43,009 nucleotides of DNA, taken from Selenomonadaceae bacterium (GTDB lineage Bacteria; Bacillota; Negativicutes; Selenomonadales; Selenomonadaceae). Every line of letters starts with the position of its first letter. Position 1 is the first letter of the stretch. The stretch is from the NCBI GenBank assembly GCA_017518105.1, contig JAFWWC010000039.1, positions 1 through 43,009 of the forward strand. The letters are read 5' to 3'. The notes below the pieces were generated by a model that was not told the origin of the DNA, ran no database searches, and saw nothing but the letters and a program-made list of their open reading frames with translations. Both the position numbers and the translations under genes were made by a program. Positions 1-7,904 of the stretch are shown here, piece after piece.

Positions 1-1
1 C

Positions 2-295
2 GAAGTGGTCTGCGAGGACGGCGCGATTAAAATGCCGCAACCTTTGTATCCGAGCTATCGCAAGGGCGCGCAAGTCTCCACGACGATTGATACTGATTGC
101 TTCGTTCGTTTCCATGACGCTTACGACGAAGAAGTACAAGATTGGGTAAACGAGGCGGCACGCGGAGTCGTCAGCGGTCCGAATGCTTGGGACGGCTACC
201 TTGCAACTTGCACGGCTGATGCTCTTGTTAAGTCTCAGCAGTCCGGAGAAATCGTTCCCATCGTCTTCAAGGAGCGTCCTGACTTCTACAAGTAA
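2..295 (+). CDS. Gfo/Idh/MocA family dehydrogenase, C-terminal part (inositol 2-dehydrogenase-like), cut by window edge
   Basis: The frame is open from the first bases and ends at TAA 293-295, so only about the last 97 residues are present. The end of the protein, with GPNAWDGYLA followed by a stretch on the pattern ADALVKSQQSGEIV, matches the C-terminus of NAD-dependent sugar/inositol dehydrogenases of the Gfo/Idh/MocA family, in particular IolG-like proteins. The catalytic Lys of the EKP motif and the Rossmann domain lie upstream of the window. Further genes of the same family follow downstream, so this is probably the last gene of an operon belonging to the same sugar or inositol regulon. 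A terminator follows within 40 bp. Assignment to the family is good; the substrate cannot be told from this fragment. Confidence 0.75.
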   Translation, partial: EVVCEDGAIKMPQPLYPSYRKGAQVSTTIDTDCFVRFHDAYDEEVQDWVNEAARGVVSGPNAWDGYLATCTADALVKSQQSGEIVPIVFKERPDFYK

Positions 296-329
296 TTCTT
301 AACCCGACCCTAATCCAACAAATATAAAG

Positions 330-360
330 CGACTCACGGCTTTGTGAGTCGTTCTTTTTT
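330..360 (+). terminator. Rho-independent terminator after the first gene
   Basis: Perfect 8-bp stem CGACTCAC / GTGAGTCG (330-337 and 344-351) with a 6-nt loop, followed by TTCTTTTTT. It closes the transcription unit that enters from upstream. Confidence 0.9.
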
Positions 361-429
361 AGGCGGCGGGAAGTTTTTGCAAGAAGTTATAGTTTCGCCC
401 GATAAACTCTTTCCTTATCAATTAAAGAT

Positions 430-471
430 AGCCAAAATTTTTTAGGAAAAGCCTTCGCAAAAATTTATAAT
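430..471 (+). promoter_or_regulatory. Promoter of the AraC gene with operator-like repeat (copy 1)
   Basis: A perfect -10 box TATAAT lies at 466-471, 31 bp before the AraC start codon. There is no consensus -35. In its place sits GCCAAAATTTTTTAGGAAA (430-448). The same sequence, with one difference, recurs at 1429-1447 at exactly the same distance from another TATAAT (23 bp from the T of TAGG to the first T of TATAAT). An activator-dependent promoter, with the repeat as the activator site, is inferred. Confidence 0.6.
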
Positions 472-501
472 AGATAAAATAACTATCAAGAGGCGATAAA
501 A

Positions 502-1347
502 ATGCTTCAATACTTCGTAGAGCGAAATTATCGTTCGGTCTTTGGCAGAGGTTACACGCCGCGTTTGGAATATATTTGCAATGTCGGCGCGGACGTGACG
601 ACCATGCCGCGAAGTATGCACGAACATAAAAACCTTGCCGAAATTCTTTTGGTCGACGACGGCGCGGGCATTTTTATAATCGACGGCGAACGCTACACTG
701 CCAAGAAAGGAGATTTGATTCTTTATAACAGTCGCACCGTTCATGACGAGTTCGGCGGCTCCGGCAACGATCTTTCCTCTTACTGCGTCGCTATCAGCAA
801 TTTGAAACTCGCCAATCTTCCTGTGAATAAAATCTTGCCCGACGAGTACTCGCCCATTTTGCCGAGCGGGGAATACTTTGACGAGCTGTTGAATATCTTC
901 CGAGCGATTGAGCGTGAAAGTTATCGACCGAGCGGCGCGGAAACTGCTAATCTGCTTGCCCTTGCCCTCGTTGCAAAAATCTGCACGCTGATTAAAACTC
1001 ATGGACAGCCCCGCCGCGAAAAAATTCCGTCAGTCAGTCGGCTTGCCAAAGATTTCATAGACGAACACTACACGGAGAATATCAAGCTAGAAGACATTGC
1101 TCGCGCCGTCGGAGCCAACGTTTATAACCTCGCGAAAGTTTTCAAGGCGGAGATTGGAATTTCTCCTATGCGCTACGTCGTTTTGCGGAGGCTCGGCGAA
1201 GCGCAGAACCTCCTAATCAACACCGATATGACCATTACTCGGATTGCGTTGAGTGTCGGCTACAACAACTCGAATTATTTCCAGAACGTGTTCAAAGACT
1301 TTATGCAGATGACGCCGCGAGAATATCGCAAACGCTGGACTAAGTGA
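502..1347 (+). CDS. AraC family transcriptional regulator, cupin N-terminal domain
   Basis: 281 aa. Residues ~30-110 form a cupin-type sensor domain (SMHEH metal/ligand-type motif, GDLILYN, VHDE). Residues ~180-280 hold the two helix-turn-helix motifs of AraC/XylS regulators, with the family signature in the second (ALSVGYNNSNYFQNVFK, then MTPREYRK). It stands alone between a terminator upstream and one overlapping its own 3' end, directly in front of the sugar catabolic operon starting at 1501, so it is the likely activator of that operon. Its promoter carries the same repeat as the operon promoter, which suggests autoregulation. It is related to the second AraC gene at 14024-14938 (shared MHEH and GD-YN-HDE patterns). 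The ligand is unknown. Confidence 0.9.
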   Translation: MLQYFVERNYRSVFGRGYTPRLEYICNVGADVTTMPRSMHEHKNLAEILLVDDGAGIFIIDGERYTAKKGDLILYNSRTVHDEFGGSGNDLSSYCVAISNLKLANLPVNKILPDEYSPILPSGEYFDELLNIFRAIERESYRPSGAETANLLALALVAKICTLIKTHGQPRREKIPSVSRLAKDFIDEHYTENIKLEDIARAVGANVYNLAKVFKAEIGISPMRYVVLRRLGEAQNLLINTDMTITRIALSVGYNNSNYFQNVFKDFMQMTPREYRKRWTK

Positions 1348-1360
1348 CAGCGTTTTTTTT
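1330..1360 (+). terminator. Rho-independent terminator overlapping the end of the AraC gene
   Basis: Stem AAACGCT (1330-1336) pairs with AGCGTTT (1349-1355), running into a T tract 1353-1360. The 5' arm lies inside the last codons of the AraC gene, so terminator and coding end are overlaid. Confidence 0.8.
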
Positions 1361-1387
1361 GCCTGCAAGATTTTATAGTTTGCAGTG

Positions 1388-1469
1388 GAAAATTTTTAGG
1401 AAAGGTGCCCATACTTTATAAACGTGTCGCCAAAATATTTTAGGAAAGTTCGCGTAGAAAAATTATAAT
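1388..1469 (+). promoter_or_regulatory. Promoter of the sugar catabolic operon with two operator-like repeats (copies 2 and 3)
   Basis: A perfect TATAAT lies at 1464-1469. Copy 3 of the repeat, GCCAAAATATTTTAGGAAA, is at 1429-1447 in the -35 region. Copy 2 (AAAATTTTTAGGAAAGG) is at 1389-1405, 44 bp upstream of copy 3, about four helical turns away. The layout fits tandem sites for an AraC-type activator, presumably the product of the preceding gene; that link is inference. Confidence 0.6.
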
Positions 1470-1500
1470 GTAGGCAACAAAGCTAGAAGGAGTGATGATA

Positions 1501-2427
1501 ATGGCGATTCACATAACGGGCGCACCGTGCTGTTGGGGCGTCGACGACGTGAAGAATCCGTACTTGCCGCCGTGGAAAAAAGTTTTGCAAGAGGCAGGGC
1601 AAGCGGGCTTCTCGGCAATCGAACTTGGTCCTTACGGTTTTTTGCCGCTCGACATTGACGTTGTAAGCGCGGAGCTTAAAAAGAACGGAATCTCAATCGT
1701 CGCGGGCACAATTTTTGATGATTTGCTCGCCGAAGAGAATTATCAGCCCGTTCTTAAGCAGGTCGACGACATTTGCGCGATTATCACGAAACTCCCGCCG
1801 CTCAAGCGCGAAGATGGGCAACGCTATCCGACTCCTTACCTAACGGTTATGGATTGGGGACACGACGAACGCGACTTTGCCGCAGGGCACCCCGACAAGG
1901 CTCCGCGCCTCTCCGAAGATGATTGGCAACGCATGATGAATCACATTCGCGGCATTGCGGCGGCGGCTAAGAAATGGGGCGTTCGGGCAGTGGTTCATCC
2001 TCATGCGGGCGGCTACATTGAGTTCGCTGACGAGATTGATAAAGTTATGGCTGACCTACCTGCTGACATTGTGGGCTTGTGCTTGGATACTGGACACTTG
2101 CGCTACTCGCAGATGGATCCTGTCGAGTGGCTCCGCAAATACGCCGACCGCCTCGACTACGTGCACTTCAAGGACATTAACGGCAAGATTTATAACGAAG
2201 TCATGAACGAGCATATCCGGTTCTTTGAAGGTTGCGGAAAAGGTTCCATGTGCCCGATTGGCGAAGGCATTTTGGATTATCCCGCGATTTACAAGCTCTT
2301 GACGGAAGAAATTCACTACGCGGGCTACATCACGATTGAACAGGAACGCGACCCGCGCAATGTGGCGACGAGTTTGCGCGACGTTAAAAAGAGCGTCGAC
2401 TATCTTAAGAGTTTGGGCTTTGAATGA
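1501..2427 (+). CDS. Sugar phosphate isomerase/epimerase-type TIM-barrel protein, inosose dehydratase (IolE)-like
   Basis: 308 aa from ATG 1501. This start sits 8 bp after AGAAGGAG (1485-1492); GTG 1492 and ATG 1495 overlap or crowd that site. The fold is the AP-endonuclease-2 type TIM barrel. Visible motifs are GAPCCWG near the N-terminus, EL.PYGF, VHPHAGGYIE, CLDTGHLRY, VHFKDIN and ITIEQE. The acidic and His residues in these motifs are the usual divalent-metal ligands of the family. IolE converts scyllo-inosose to a diketo product, and the neighbouring Gfo/Idh/MocA dehydrogenases, one of them a clear IolG, support an inositol-type pathway. Hydroxypyruvate isomerase or other keto-sugar epimerase activity is the alternative. 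It is the first gene of the operon, 12 bp from the next. Confidence 0.8.
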   Translation: MAIHITGAPCCWGVDDVKNPYLPPWKKVLQEAGQAGFSAIELGPYGFLPLDIDVVSAELKKNGISIVAGTIFDDLLAEENYQPVLKQVDDICAIITKLPPLKREDGQRYPTPYLTVMDWGHDERDFAAGHPDKAPRLSEDDWQRMMNHIRGIAAAAKKWGVRAVVHPHAGGYIEFADEIDKVMADLPADIVGLCLDTGHLRYSQMDPVEWLRKYADRLDYVHFKDINGKIYNEVMNEHIRFFEGCGKGSMCPIGEGILDYPAIYKLLTEEIHYAGYITIEQERDPRNVATSLRDVKKSVDYLKSLGFE

Positions 2428-2439
2428 GGAGCGATTGAC

Positions 2440-3597
2440 ATGATTAACGGCGAAAAAATTTCTGAGCGTCCGATTCGTTGGGCGATGATTGGCGGCGGGC
2501 GCGGCTCGCAAATCGGCTACATTCACAGGAGCGCGGCTCTTCGCGATGCTAACTTTGAACTCGTCGCGGGGGCATTCGATATTAATCCTGAACGCGGCAA
2601 GGACTTCGGGAAAAATCTGCACGTCGACCCTGATCGCTGCTATTCCGATTACAAAGAACTTATCGCGGCGGAGGCTAAGCGTTCTGACGGAGTGGAGGCG
2701 GTCTCAATCGCCACGCCTAACTTTACACACTTTGAAATTGCTAAGGCGGCTCTGGAAGCTGGACTTCATGTCTACTGCGAAAAGCCATTGTGCTTCACGG
2801 TTGAGCAAGCCGAAGAACTTCAAGCCCTCGTCGAGAAAAGCGGCAGGGTTATGTTCATTTCTTACGGCTACGCGGGGCATCAAATGATTGAGCAGGCGCG
2901 GCAAATGGTTGCTAATGGCGACCTCGGCAAAATTCGTATCGTTCAAATGCAATTCGCGCACGGCGGCAACTCTGCACCCGTCGAGAAGAAATCTGGCGCG
3001 GCGGCATGGCGTGTCGACCCGAAAAAGTCTGGACCTTCATTTGTTATCGGCGACGTTGGAACGCACCCGCTTTACCTTAGCGAAGTCATCTTGCCCGAAC
3101 TCAAGATTAAGCGTCTGATGTGCACCCGTCAAAGTTTCGTCGAGGGTCGTGCCCTTGAGGATAACGCGATGACGATTATGGAATACGACAGCGGCGCGAT
3201 TGCTTACATTTGGTCGAGTAGCGTCAATGCGGGCGCGGACTTCGGCTTTACGTTCCGCATCGTCGGCGAGAAGGCATCGATTGCTTGGGACGCCGAACAC
3301 CCGAATCAACTTGCCTATCAAGTGCAAGGTCAAGCTCCAACAGTTCTTCAACGCGGCGCGGGTTATCTCTACGAAGGCGCACGGGCTGATGACAGAATCG
3401 GCGGTGGACATCCAGAAGGACTCTTCGAGGCTTGGAGCAATATTTACACGAAGTTTGCTAAGGCGATAACTCTTTGCAAGGCGGGCAAGCCGATTGACTT
3501 CTGGTATCCGGGCATTGAAGCGGGCGTCACGGGCGTCAAATGGGTTGAAAAGTGCGTTGAGTCTGCTAACAATGATTCGGCTTGGGTCGACTTCTAA
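2440..3597 (+). CDS. Gfo/Idh/MocA family oxidoreductase
   Basis: 385 aa; ATG 2440 follows GAGGAG at a suitable distance. The N-terminal Rossmann fold starts with a glycine-rich dinucleotide loop (MIGGGRGSQIGYIHR). EKPLCFT (~residues 109-115) holds the conserved catalytic-region Lys of the family. The C-terminal α/β domain follows, with GDVGTHPLYLSE in the substrate-site region. The length (385 vs ~340) and the GGGRGS loop put it in the longer subgroup often found with IolE-like proteins, distinct from canonical IolG. It probably oxidises a sugar, inositol or keto-derivative with NAD(P). It is second in the operon, followed by an attenuator-like hairpin before the next gene. Confidence 0.85.
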   Translation: MINGEKISERPIRWAMIGGGRGSQIGYIHRSAALRDANFELVAGAFDINPERGKDFGKNLHVDPDRCYSDYKELIAAEAKRSDGVEAVSIATPNFTHFEIAKAALEAGLHVYCEKPLCFTVEQAEELQALVEKSGRVMFISYGYAGHQMIEQARQMVANGDLGKIRIVQMQFAHGGNSAPVEKKSGAAAWRVDPKKSGPSFVIGDVGTHPLYLSEVILPELKIKRLMCTRQSFVEGRALEDNAMTIMEYDSGAIAYIWSSSVNAGADFGFTFRIVGEKASIAWDAEHPNQLAYQVQGQAPTVLQRGAGYLYEGARADDRIGGGHPEGLFEAWSNIYTKFAKAITLCKAGKPIDFWYPGIEAGVTGVKWVEKCVESANNDSAWVDF

Positions 3598-3607
3598 TAG
3601 AAAGCGT

Positions 3608-3634
3608 AGGGGCGGAGGTTTCTCCGTTCCTTTT
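3608..3634 (+). terminator. Intercistronic hairpin with T tract (partial terminator or processing site)
   Basis: AGGGGCGGAG (3608-3617) pairs with CTCCGTTCCT (3622-3631) over ten positions, two of them G·U, around a 4-nt loop, and is followed by TTTT. It lies between two co-oriented genes of the same pathway. Partial termination that lowers expression of the downstream genes is more likely than full termination, because no convincing new -35 is seen after it. Confidence 0.55.
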
Positions 3635-3662
3635 GCTATAAAAAATGTTGGAGGGGTTTTGT

Positions 3663-4673
3663 ATGGTTAAAGTTGGTATCGCGGGACTTGGTCGCTTGGG
3701 CAAAGTTCACGCAAAAAATTTGTCGGTGGGCGTCGACGGTGCGCAACTGGTCGCGGCGTGTTCAATCGTCCCTGCCGAGCTTGACTTCGCCAGAGATAAT
3801 CTCAAAGTCGAGCAAACCTTTACGGACTTCGACGAGATGTTGAAGGCTGACATTGATGCCGTAGCAATCGTGACGACGAGCGGACTGCACTGCGGGCAAA
3901 TCGCTAAGGCTCTCGACGCGGGCAAGCACGTCTTCTGCGAAAAACCTTTGGGCGTCACGGTCGAGGAATGCAAGATGGCTGAGGCGGCTGTCGAGCGTCA
4001 CCCCGAAAAAGTTTTCTTCCTGGGATTCATGCGCCGCTTTGACCCGTCCTACGCCTATGCTATGGAAAAGATTCAAGCTGGCGTGATTGGCAAGCCGTAC
4101 ATGGTTAAGGCGACGGGCATTGACCCTGAAGCACTCGTTCAAGGCGCGATTAAATTTGCTCCGACTTCGGGCGGTATCTTCATTGATATGGCAATTCACG
4201 ATATTGACTTAATGCGCTGGTTCCTCGGCGAAGACCCCGTAGAAGTCTACGCGGCGGGCGCGACCTTCAAGCACCCCGAATTCAAAGCCGCTAACGACGA
4301 TGAAACGGGCGTGGCGATGTACAAATGCGCAAGCGGGGCAATCGGCTTTGTGCACGTCGGCAGGACGGCTCCTCACGGCTACCACGTAGAAACGGAAGTT
4401 GTCGGCACGGAAGGCACGCTTAGGATTAGTCCTATCCCCGAAAAGAATCTTTGCATGATTTACGACACTCACGGCGCGGTTAAAGAATGCGTCGGCGGTT
4501 TCCCTGAACGTTTCGCACAGGCCTATCAACTCGAAATGCAGGAGTTCATCAACTGCATTCGCGAAGGTCGCAAGCCCAATGTCACGGTTTACGACGGCAC
4601 GAAGTCTACGCAGATTGCCTTTGCCACGACCAAAGCTTATCAGACTGGCAAGCCGCTCGCGATTGAATACTAA
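3663..4673 (+). CDS. Gfo/Idh/MocA family dehydrogenase, inositol 2-dehydrogenase-like
   Basis: 336 aa from ATG 3663, which follows GGAGGGG (3650-3656). An ATG 18 bp upstream would place that ribosome binding site inside the gene. The Rossmann loop is GIAGLGRLGKVHA. EKPLGVT carries the family Lys, and DMAIHDIDLMRW holds the Asp and His that act with this Lys in IolG-type enzymes. The size matches IolG (~340 aa). It differs enough from the gene at 6718 that the two probably act on different stereoisomers or derivatives (for example myo- versus scyllo-inositol); that is inference. It ends 12 bp before the transporter gene. Confidence 0.85.
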   Translation: MVKVGIAGLGRLGKVHAKNLSVGVDGAQLVAACSIVPAELDFARDNLKVEQTFTDFDEMLKADIDAVAIVTTSGLHCGQIAKALDAGKHVFCEKPLGVTVEECKMAEAAVERHPEKVFFLGFMRRFDPSYAYAMEKIQAGVIGKPYMVKATGIDPEALVQGAIKFAPTSGGIFIDMAIHDIDLMRWFLGEDPVEVYAAGATFKHPEFKAANDDETGVAMYKCASGAIGFVHVGRTAPHGYHVETEVVGTEGTLRISPIPEKNLCMIYDTHGAVKECVGGFPERFAQAYQLEMQEFINCIREGRKPNVTVYDGTKSTQIAFATTKAYQTGKPLAIEY

Positions 4674-4685
4674 GAGGTGATACAA

Positions 4686-6083
4686 ATGGCTGAACCTAAT
4701 GCAGCAATGGCAATAGACGAACGCGATAAAGTGCCGTGGCTAACACGAGTAGCATACGGCTTGGGTGACACTGCGCAAAACGTCGTCTGGGGCGCAATGT
4801 CTATCCTGACGTTCTTCTACACCGACTACGCCGGCATCAATCCTGCAACCGTCGGTCTTGTAATGCTCTTATCCCGTTGCTTTGACGGCGTCTCCGATGT
4901 CATCATGGGATTCTTTGTCGAGAAGACTAACTCCAAATGGGGCAAGTCGCGTCCGTGGATTTTATGGGCGTCGATTCCGTTCGCAATTTCAATCGTCCTG
5001 ATTTACGCGGTGCCGCAGGGCGTCTCGGATACGATGCAGTTCGCGTACATCTTCGTGACTTATAACTTGTGCACGACCGTCGTTTACACAATGCTGAACC
5101 TGCCTTACGGCTCGTTATCGGCGATGATGACTCGTTCCTCACAAGAACGCGATATGCTGTCAATCGTTCGTATGTCGCTCTCGCCGTTCGGAAAGATTTT
5201 GGCAGTCTCGGCTACTCTTCCGCTTATTAAAGTCTTCGGCGATGACCAAATGGCTTGGGTTAAAGTCATGGGCATTTGGGCAGTCGTAGCATTGCTGATG
5301 TTGCTGTTCTGCTTCTACAAGTGCGAAGAGAAAGTTGTTATCGAGGCTCGCAAGAAGGAAGACAAACTGCCCATCGGCAAAGCGTTAAAAGCTCTGGCGT
5401 TCAACCAATATTTCTGGATGGCGGCGGCTATCTGGATGATGCAGAACGTCATTTTCTACATAACCGGCACGATGCTCCCGTATTACTGCAAATATATCTT
5501 CATGGACGACACGTTGTTTAGCTTCCTGTTCCTGCTTGAGACGCTAACGATGGTCGGCTGTCAGATTGTCTTGAGTCCGATACTCCTTAGGAAGTTCGGC
5601 AAGCGCAAGATGTGTTTAATGGGTATCACGGTTGCTTTCGTCGGGCACTTGATTTACTTGACGAATCCGCTTGATTATAACTGGGTCGTCTTCAGCTGCT
5701 TTATCCGCGGCGTAGGCTTTGCTCCGTTGAATTCGGTTATCTTCGGCTTCTTAGGTGACGTTGTCGAGTATGCGCAATGGAAGTTCCATCTGCGCATTGA
5801 AGGCTTAATCTTCTCCGGCGGCTCCGTCGGTACGAAGGTCGGCTCTGGCTTAACGGCGGCTGTCCTTACGAACTTGCTTGCATGGGCGGGTTATGTCTCG
5901 TCGGCTACGGGTTCCGTTGAGCAACCTGATAGCGCAATTCAAATGATTATCCACCTCTACGAGTACGGGCCAATCTTCGTCTGGGTAGTTATCCTGCTGA
6001 TTCTCTGGGCGTGGAAGCTTGAGAAGATTTATCCGCAAATTATGAACGACTTGGCAGCACGCGAGGCTAAAGGCGAGTTGTAA
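4686..6083 (+). CDS. GPH-type sugar:cation symporter (MFS superfamily)
   Basis: 465 aa from ATG 4686, which has AGAGGTG (4673-4679) in front; the in-frame GTG at 4677 overlaps this site. About twelve hydrophobic segments are visible. The N-terminal part GLGDTAQNVVWGAMSILTFFYTD and RCFDGVSDVIMG is typical of the glycoside-pentoside-hexuronide:cation symporter family, as is the WGKSRPWILW loop. The C-terminal half has IEGLIFSGGSVGTKVGSGL. It probably imports the sugar, polyol or glycoside handled by the surrounding dehydrogenases, driven by Na+ or H+. The substrate is inferred from context only. Confidence 0.88.
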   Translation: MAEPNAAMAIDERDKVPWLTRVAYGLGDTAQNVVWGAMSILTFFYTDYAGINPATVGLVMLLSRCFDGVSDVIMGFFVEKTNSKWGKSRPWILWASIPFAISIVLIYAVPQGVSDTMQFAYIFVTYNLCTTVVYTMLNLPYGSLSAMMTRSSQERDMLSIVRMSLSPFGKILAVSATLPLIKVFGDDQMAWVKVMGIWAVVALLMLLFCFYKCEEKVVIEARKKEDKLPIGKALKALAFNQYFWMAAAIWMMQNVIFYITGTMLPYYCKYIFMDDTLFSFLFLLETLTMVGCQIVLSPILLRKFGKRKMCLMGITVAFVGHLIYLTNPLDYNWVVFSCFIRGVGFAPLNSVIFGFLGDVVEYAQWKFHLRIEGLIFSGGSVGTKVGSGLTAAVLTNLLAWAGYVSSATGSVEQPDSAIQMIIHLYEYGPIFVWVVILLILWAWKLEKIYPQIMNDLAAREAKGEL

Positions 6084-6108
6084 GTTGTATTGCATAGGAG
6101 GTTTGCTC

Positions 6109-6705
6109 ATGAAGGAAAAAACATTTATCACAATCACGCGGCAATATGGTAGCGGCGGATTTTCTATCGCCGAAGGCATCGCGAAGGCTACGGGCATGAA
6201 GTGCTACAACCGCAATATCGTAGCGGCGGCGGCTGAAAGTCTTGACACCTTCGACGACGTTCAATCTGTTATCGAAAAATCCTACGACACGCCCAACGAC
6301 TTTGTAGCGTCGCTTAGTGCGCTCGTCGGGCAAGGCGTCCCTCGTCAAAATCAAATGTACGTTCAGCAGGCAAGGATTATCCGCGAGCTTGCCGAGTGCG
6401 ATGAATCGGCGGTCTTCGTCGGTCGCTGTGCCGATTACATTCTGCGCGACGTGCCTAATCATTTCTCGTTCTTCATTTACGCTGATGATGATTGCCGCCG
6501 CAAACGTGCTAAGGAGATTTACAAAGATTTTTCGTTCCAAGACGTGCTCGACGTGGACAAGAAACGCAAGAGCTACTACGCTTACTACACGGGCAGGACT
6601 TGGGGCGACCCGCAGAACTATGACTTGATGATTAACACAACGAACATTACGACGGAGCAAGCGGTTAAAATCATTCTGGATTACGTGGAGCTTCGCCAAA
6701 AATAA
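6109..6705 (+). CDS. Cytidylate kinase-like family protein
   Basis: 198 aa from ATG 6109, which follows AGGAGG (6096-6101); upstream in-frame codons have no such site. The N-terminus ITRQYGSGGFSIAEGIAKA resembles the P-loop region of the cytidylate-kinase-like family (PF13189 type), in which the usual GKS/T is replaced by a GSGG-x-xI pattern. FVGRCADYIL and FFIYADDDCRRKRAKE match internal motifs of the family, including an Arg-rich lid. It lies in the operon between the symporter and iolG, a placement more consistent with phosphorylation of a small metabolite or a regulatory role than with CMP synthesis. The substrate is unknown. Confidence 0.75.
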   Translation: MKEKTFITITRQYGSGGFSIAEGIAKATGMKCYNRNIVAAAAESLDTFDDVQSVIEKSYDTPNDFVASLSALVGQGVPRQNQMYVQQARIIRELAECDESAVFVGRCADYILRDVPNHFSFFIYADDDCRRKRAKEIYKDFSFQDVLDVDKKRKSYYAYYTGRTWGDPQNYDLMINTTNITTEQAVKIILDYVELRQK

Positions 6706-6717
6706 GGAGGAGTTTTG

Positions 6718-7743
6718 ATGATTAAAGTTGGTATCATTGGCGCAGGACGTATCGGACACGTGCACGGCGAAAGCATTTCTAAGTTCGTCAAGCACGCGAC
6801 AGTTAAGACGATTGCCGACCCGTTCATGAACGAGAAAACCGAGGCTTGGGCTAAGTCAATCGGCGTCGAACACACGACTAAAGACTACAAAGAAATTCTC
6901 GCTGACCCCGAAATTGAAGCCGTCCTGATTTGCGCATCGACTGACCAGCATTCCCCGCTATCGATTGAGGCTCTCCGCGCCGGCAAGCATGTCTTCTGCG
7001 AAAAGCCCATTGACCACGACGTTGAGAAGATTAAAGAAGTCCTCGCCGTTGTCAAGGAGACTGGCAAGAAGTATCAAGTTGGATTCAATCGCCGCTTTGA
7101 CCACAACTTCCGCGCAATCCGCAAGGCTGTGGAGGCTGGCAAAGTCGGCAAGCAACAGATTATCAAAATCAGCTCCCGCGACCCCGAACCCCCGCCGATT
7201 AGCTACGTCAAAGTTTCAGGCGGCATCTTCCTTGATATGACGATTCATGATTTCGACATGGTGCGCTATCTCTCTGGCGCGGAGGTCGAGGAAGTCTACG
7301 CTGAAGGCTCAATCACCGTTGACCCGGCAATCGGCGAGGCGGGCGACGTTGATACCGCCGTTATAACTCTCAAGCTCTCGAACGGAGCAACTGCGGTTAT
7401 CGACAACTGCCGCGCCTGTTGCTATGGCTACGACCAACGCGCTGAGGTCTTCGGCGATAAAGGTTGCGTGGCGATTAGCAACGACAGCGACTCCAACGCG
7501 GTCTACAGCAACAAAGACGGCGTCACCGCTGAAAAGCCGATGTTCTTCTTCCTCGAACGCTACATGATGGCTTATGCGACCGAAGTCGACGAGTTCATTG
7601 AGGCGATTGTCAACGACACTGAAACGCCCGTTACGGCTCAAGACGGCTTGGAGCCTGTGCTTATCGGTTTGGCGGCTACTAAGTCCGTTAAGGAGCATCG
7701 CCCCGTTAAAATCGATGAGATTCGCAAGGAGTACAACCTTTAA
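6718..7743 (+). CDS. iolG: Inositol 2-dehydrogenase
   Basis: 341 aa from ATG 6718; AAGGAGG ends 7 bp upstream, and the in-frame TTG 6715 is too close. This is the clearest IolG in the window. It has GIIGAGRIGHVHG (NAD loop), EKPIDHD with the catalytic-region Lys, SSRDPEPPPISYVKVSGG, DMTIHDFDMVRYL with the Asp/His pair, and DPAIGEAGDVDTA followed by a CYGYDQRAEVFG segment. All are highly typical of myo-inositol/D-chiro-inositol 2-dehydrogenase, which makes scyllo-inosose. It is the last gene of the operon, 12 bp after the kinase-like gene, and is followed by a strong terminator. The partner genes iolB, iolC and iolD are not in the window. Confidence 0.9.
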   Translation: MIKVGIIGAGRIGHVHGESISKFVKHATVKTIADPFMNEKTEAWAKSIGVEHTTKDYKEILADPEIEAVLICASTDQHSPLSIEALRAGKHVFCEKPIDHDVEKIKEVLAVVKETGKKYQVGFNRRFDHNFRAIRKAVEAGKVGKQQIIKISSRDPEPPPISYVKVSGGIFLDMTIHDFDMVRYLSGAEVEEVYAEGSITVDPAIGEAGDVDTAVITLKLSNGATAVIDNCRACCYGYDQRAEVFGDKGCVAISNDSDSNAVYSNKDGVTAEKPMFFFLERYMMAYATEVDEFIEAIVNDTETPVTAQDGLEPVLIGLAATKSVKEHRPVKIDEIRKEYNL

Positions 7744-7776
7744 TCTGACCTCTAACATTTCAATGACATAAACTTT

Positions 7777-7806
7777 CCTCCCGTAAATGTTCGCGGGAGG
7801 TTTTTT
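7777..7806 (+). terminator. Rho-independent terminator after iolG
   Basis: Stem CCTCCCG (7777-7783) / CGGGAGG (7794-7800), 10-nt loop, then TTTTTT. It ends the operon that starts at about 1470. Confidence 0.9.
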
Positions 7807-7841
7807 GTTGTGACTTGTTGCATATTTTTTGGGTAGAACTA

Positions 7842-7870
7842 TTGCTTGCAAAAAGTCAATGATATAAAAT
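7842..7870 (+). promoter_or_regulatory. Probable promoter of the GntP-family permease gene
   Basis: TTGCTT (7842-7847), 17-bp spacer, TAAAAT (7865-7870). It lies between a terminator and the permease gene. Confidence 0.5.
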
Positions 7871-7904
7871 CGTTGCAAAGACAATTCAAACGAGGTGGAA
7901 AACT

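Noticed and set aside
2056..2622. 188-codon open frame on the minus strand under the IolE-like gene
   Set aside because: It is antisense to two well supported genes, has no ribosome binding site and no recognisable family; open by codon bias of the sense strand.
4677..4685. GTG 4677 as start of the symporter
   Set aside because: It lies within the AGAGGTG ribosome binding site of ATG 4686.
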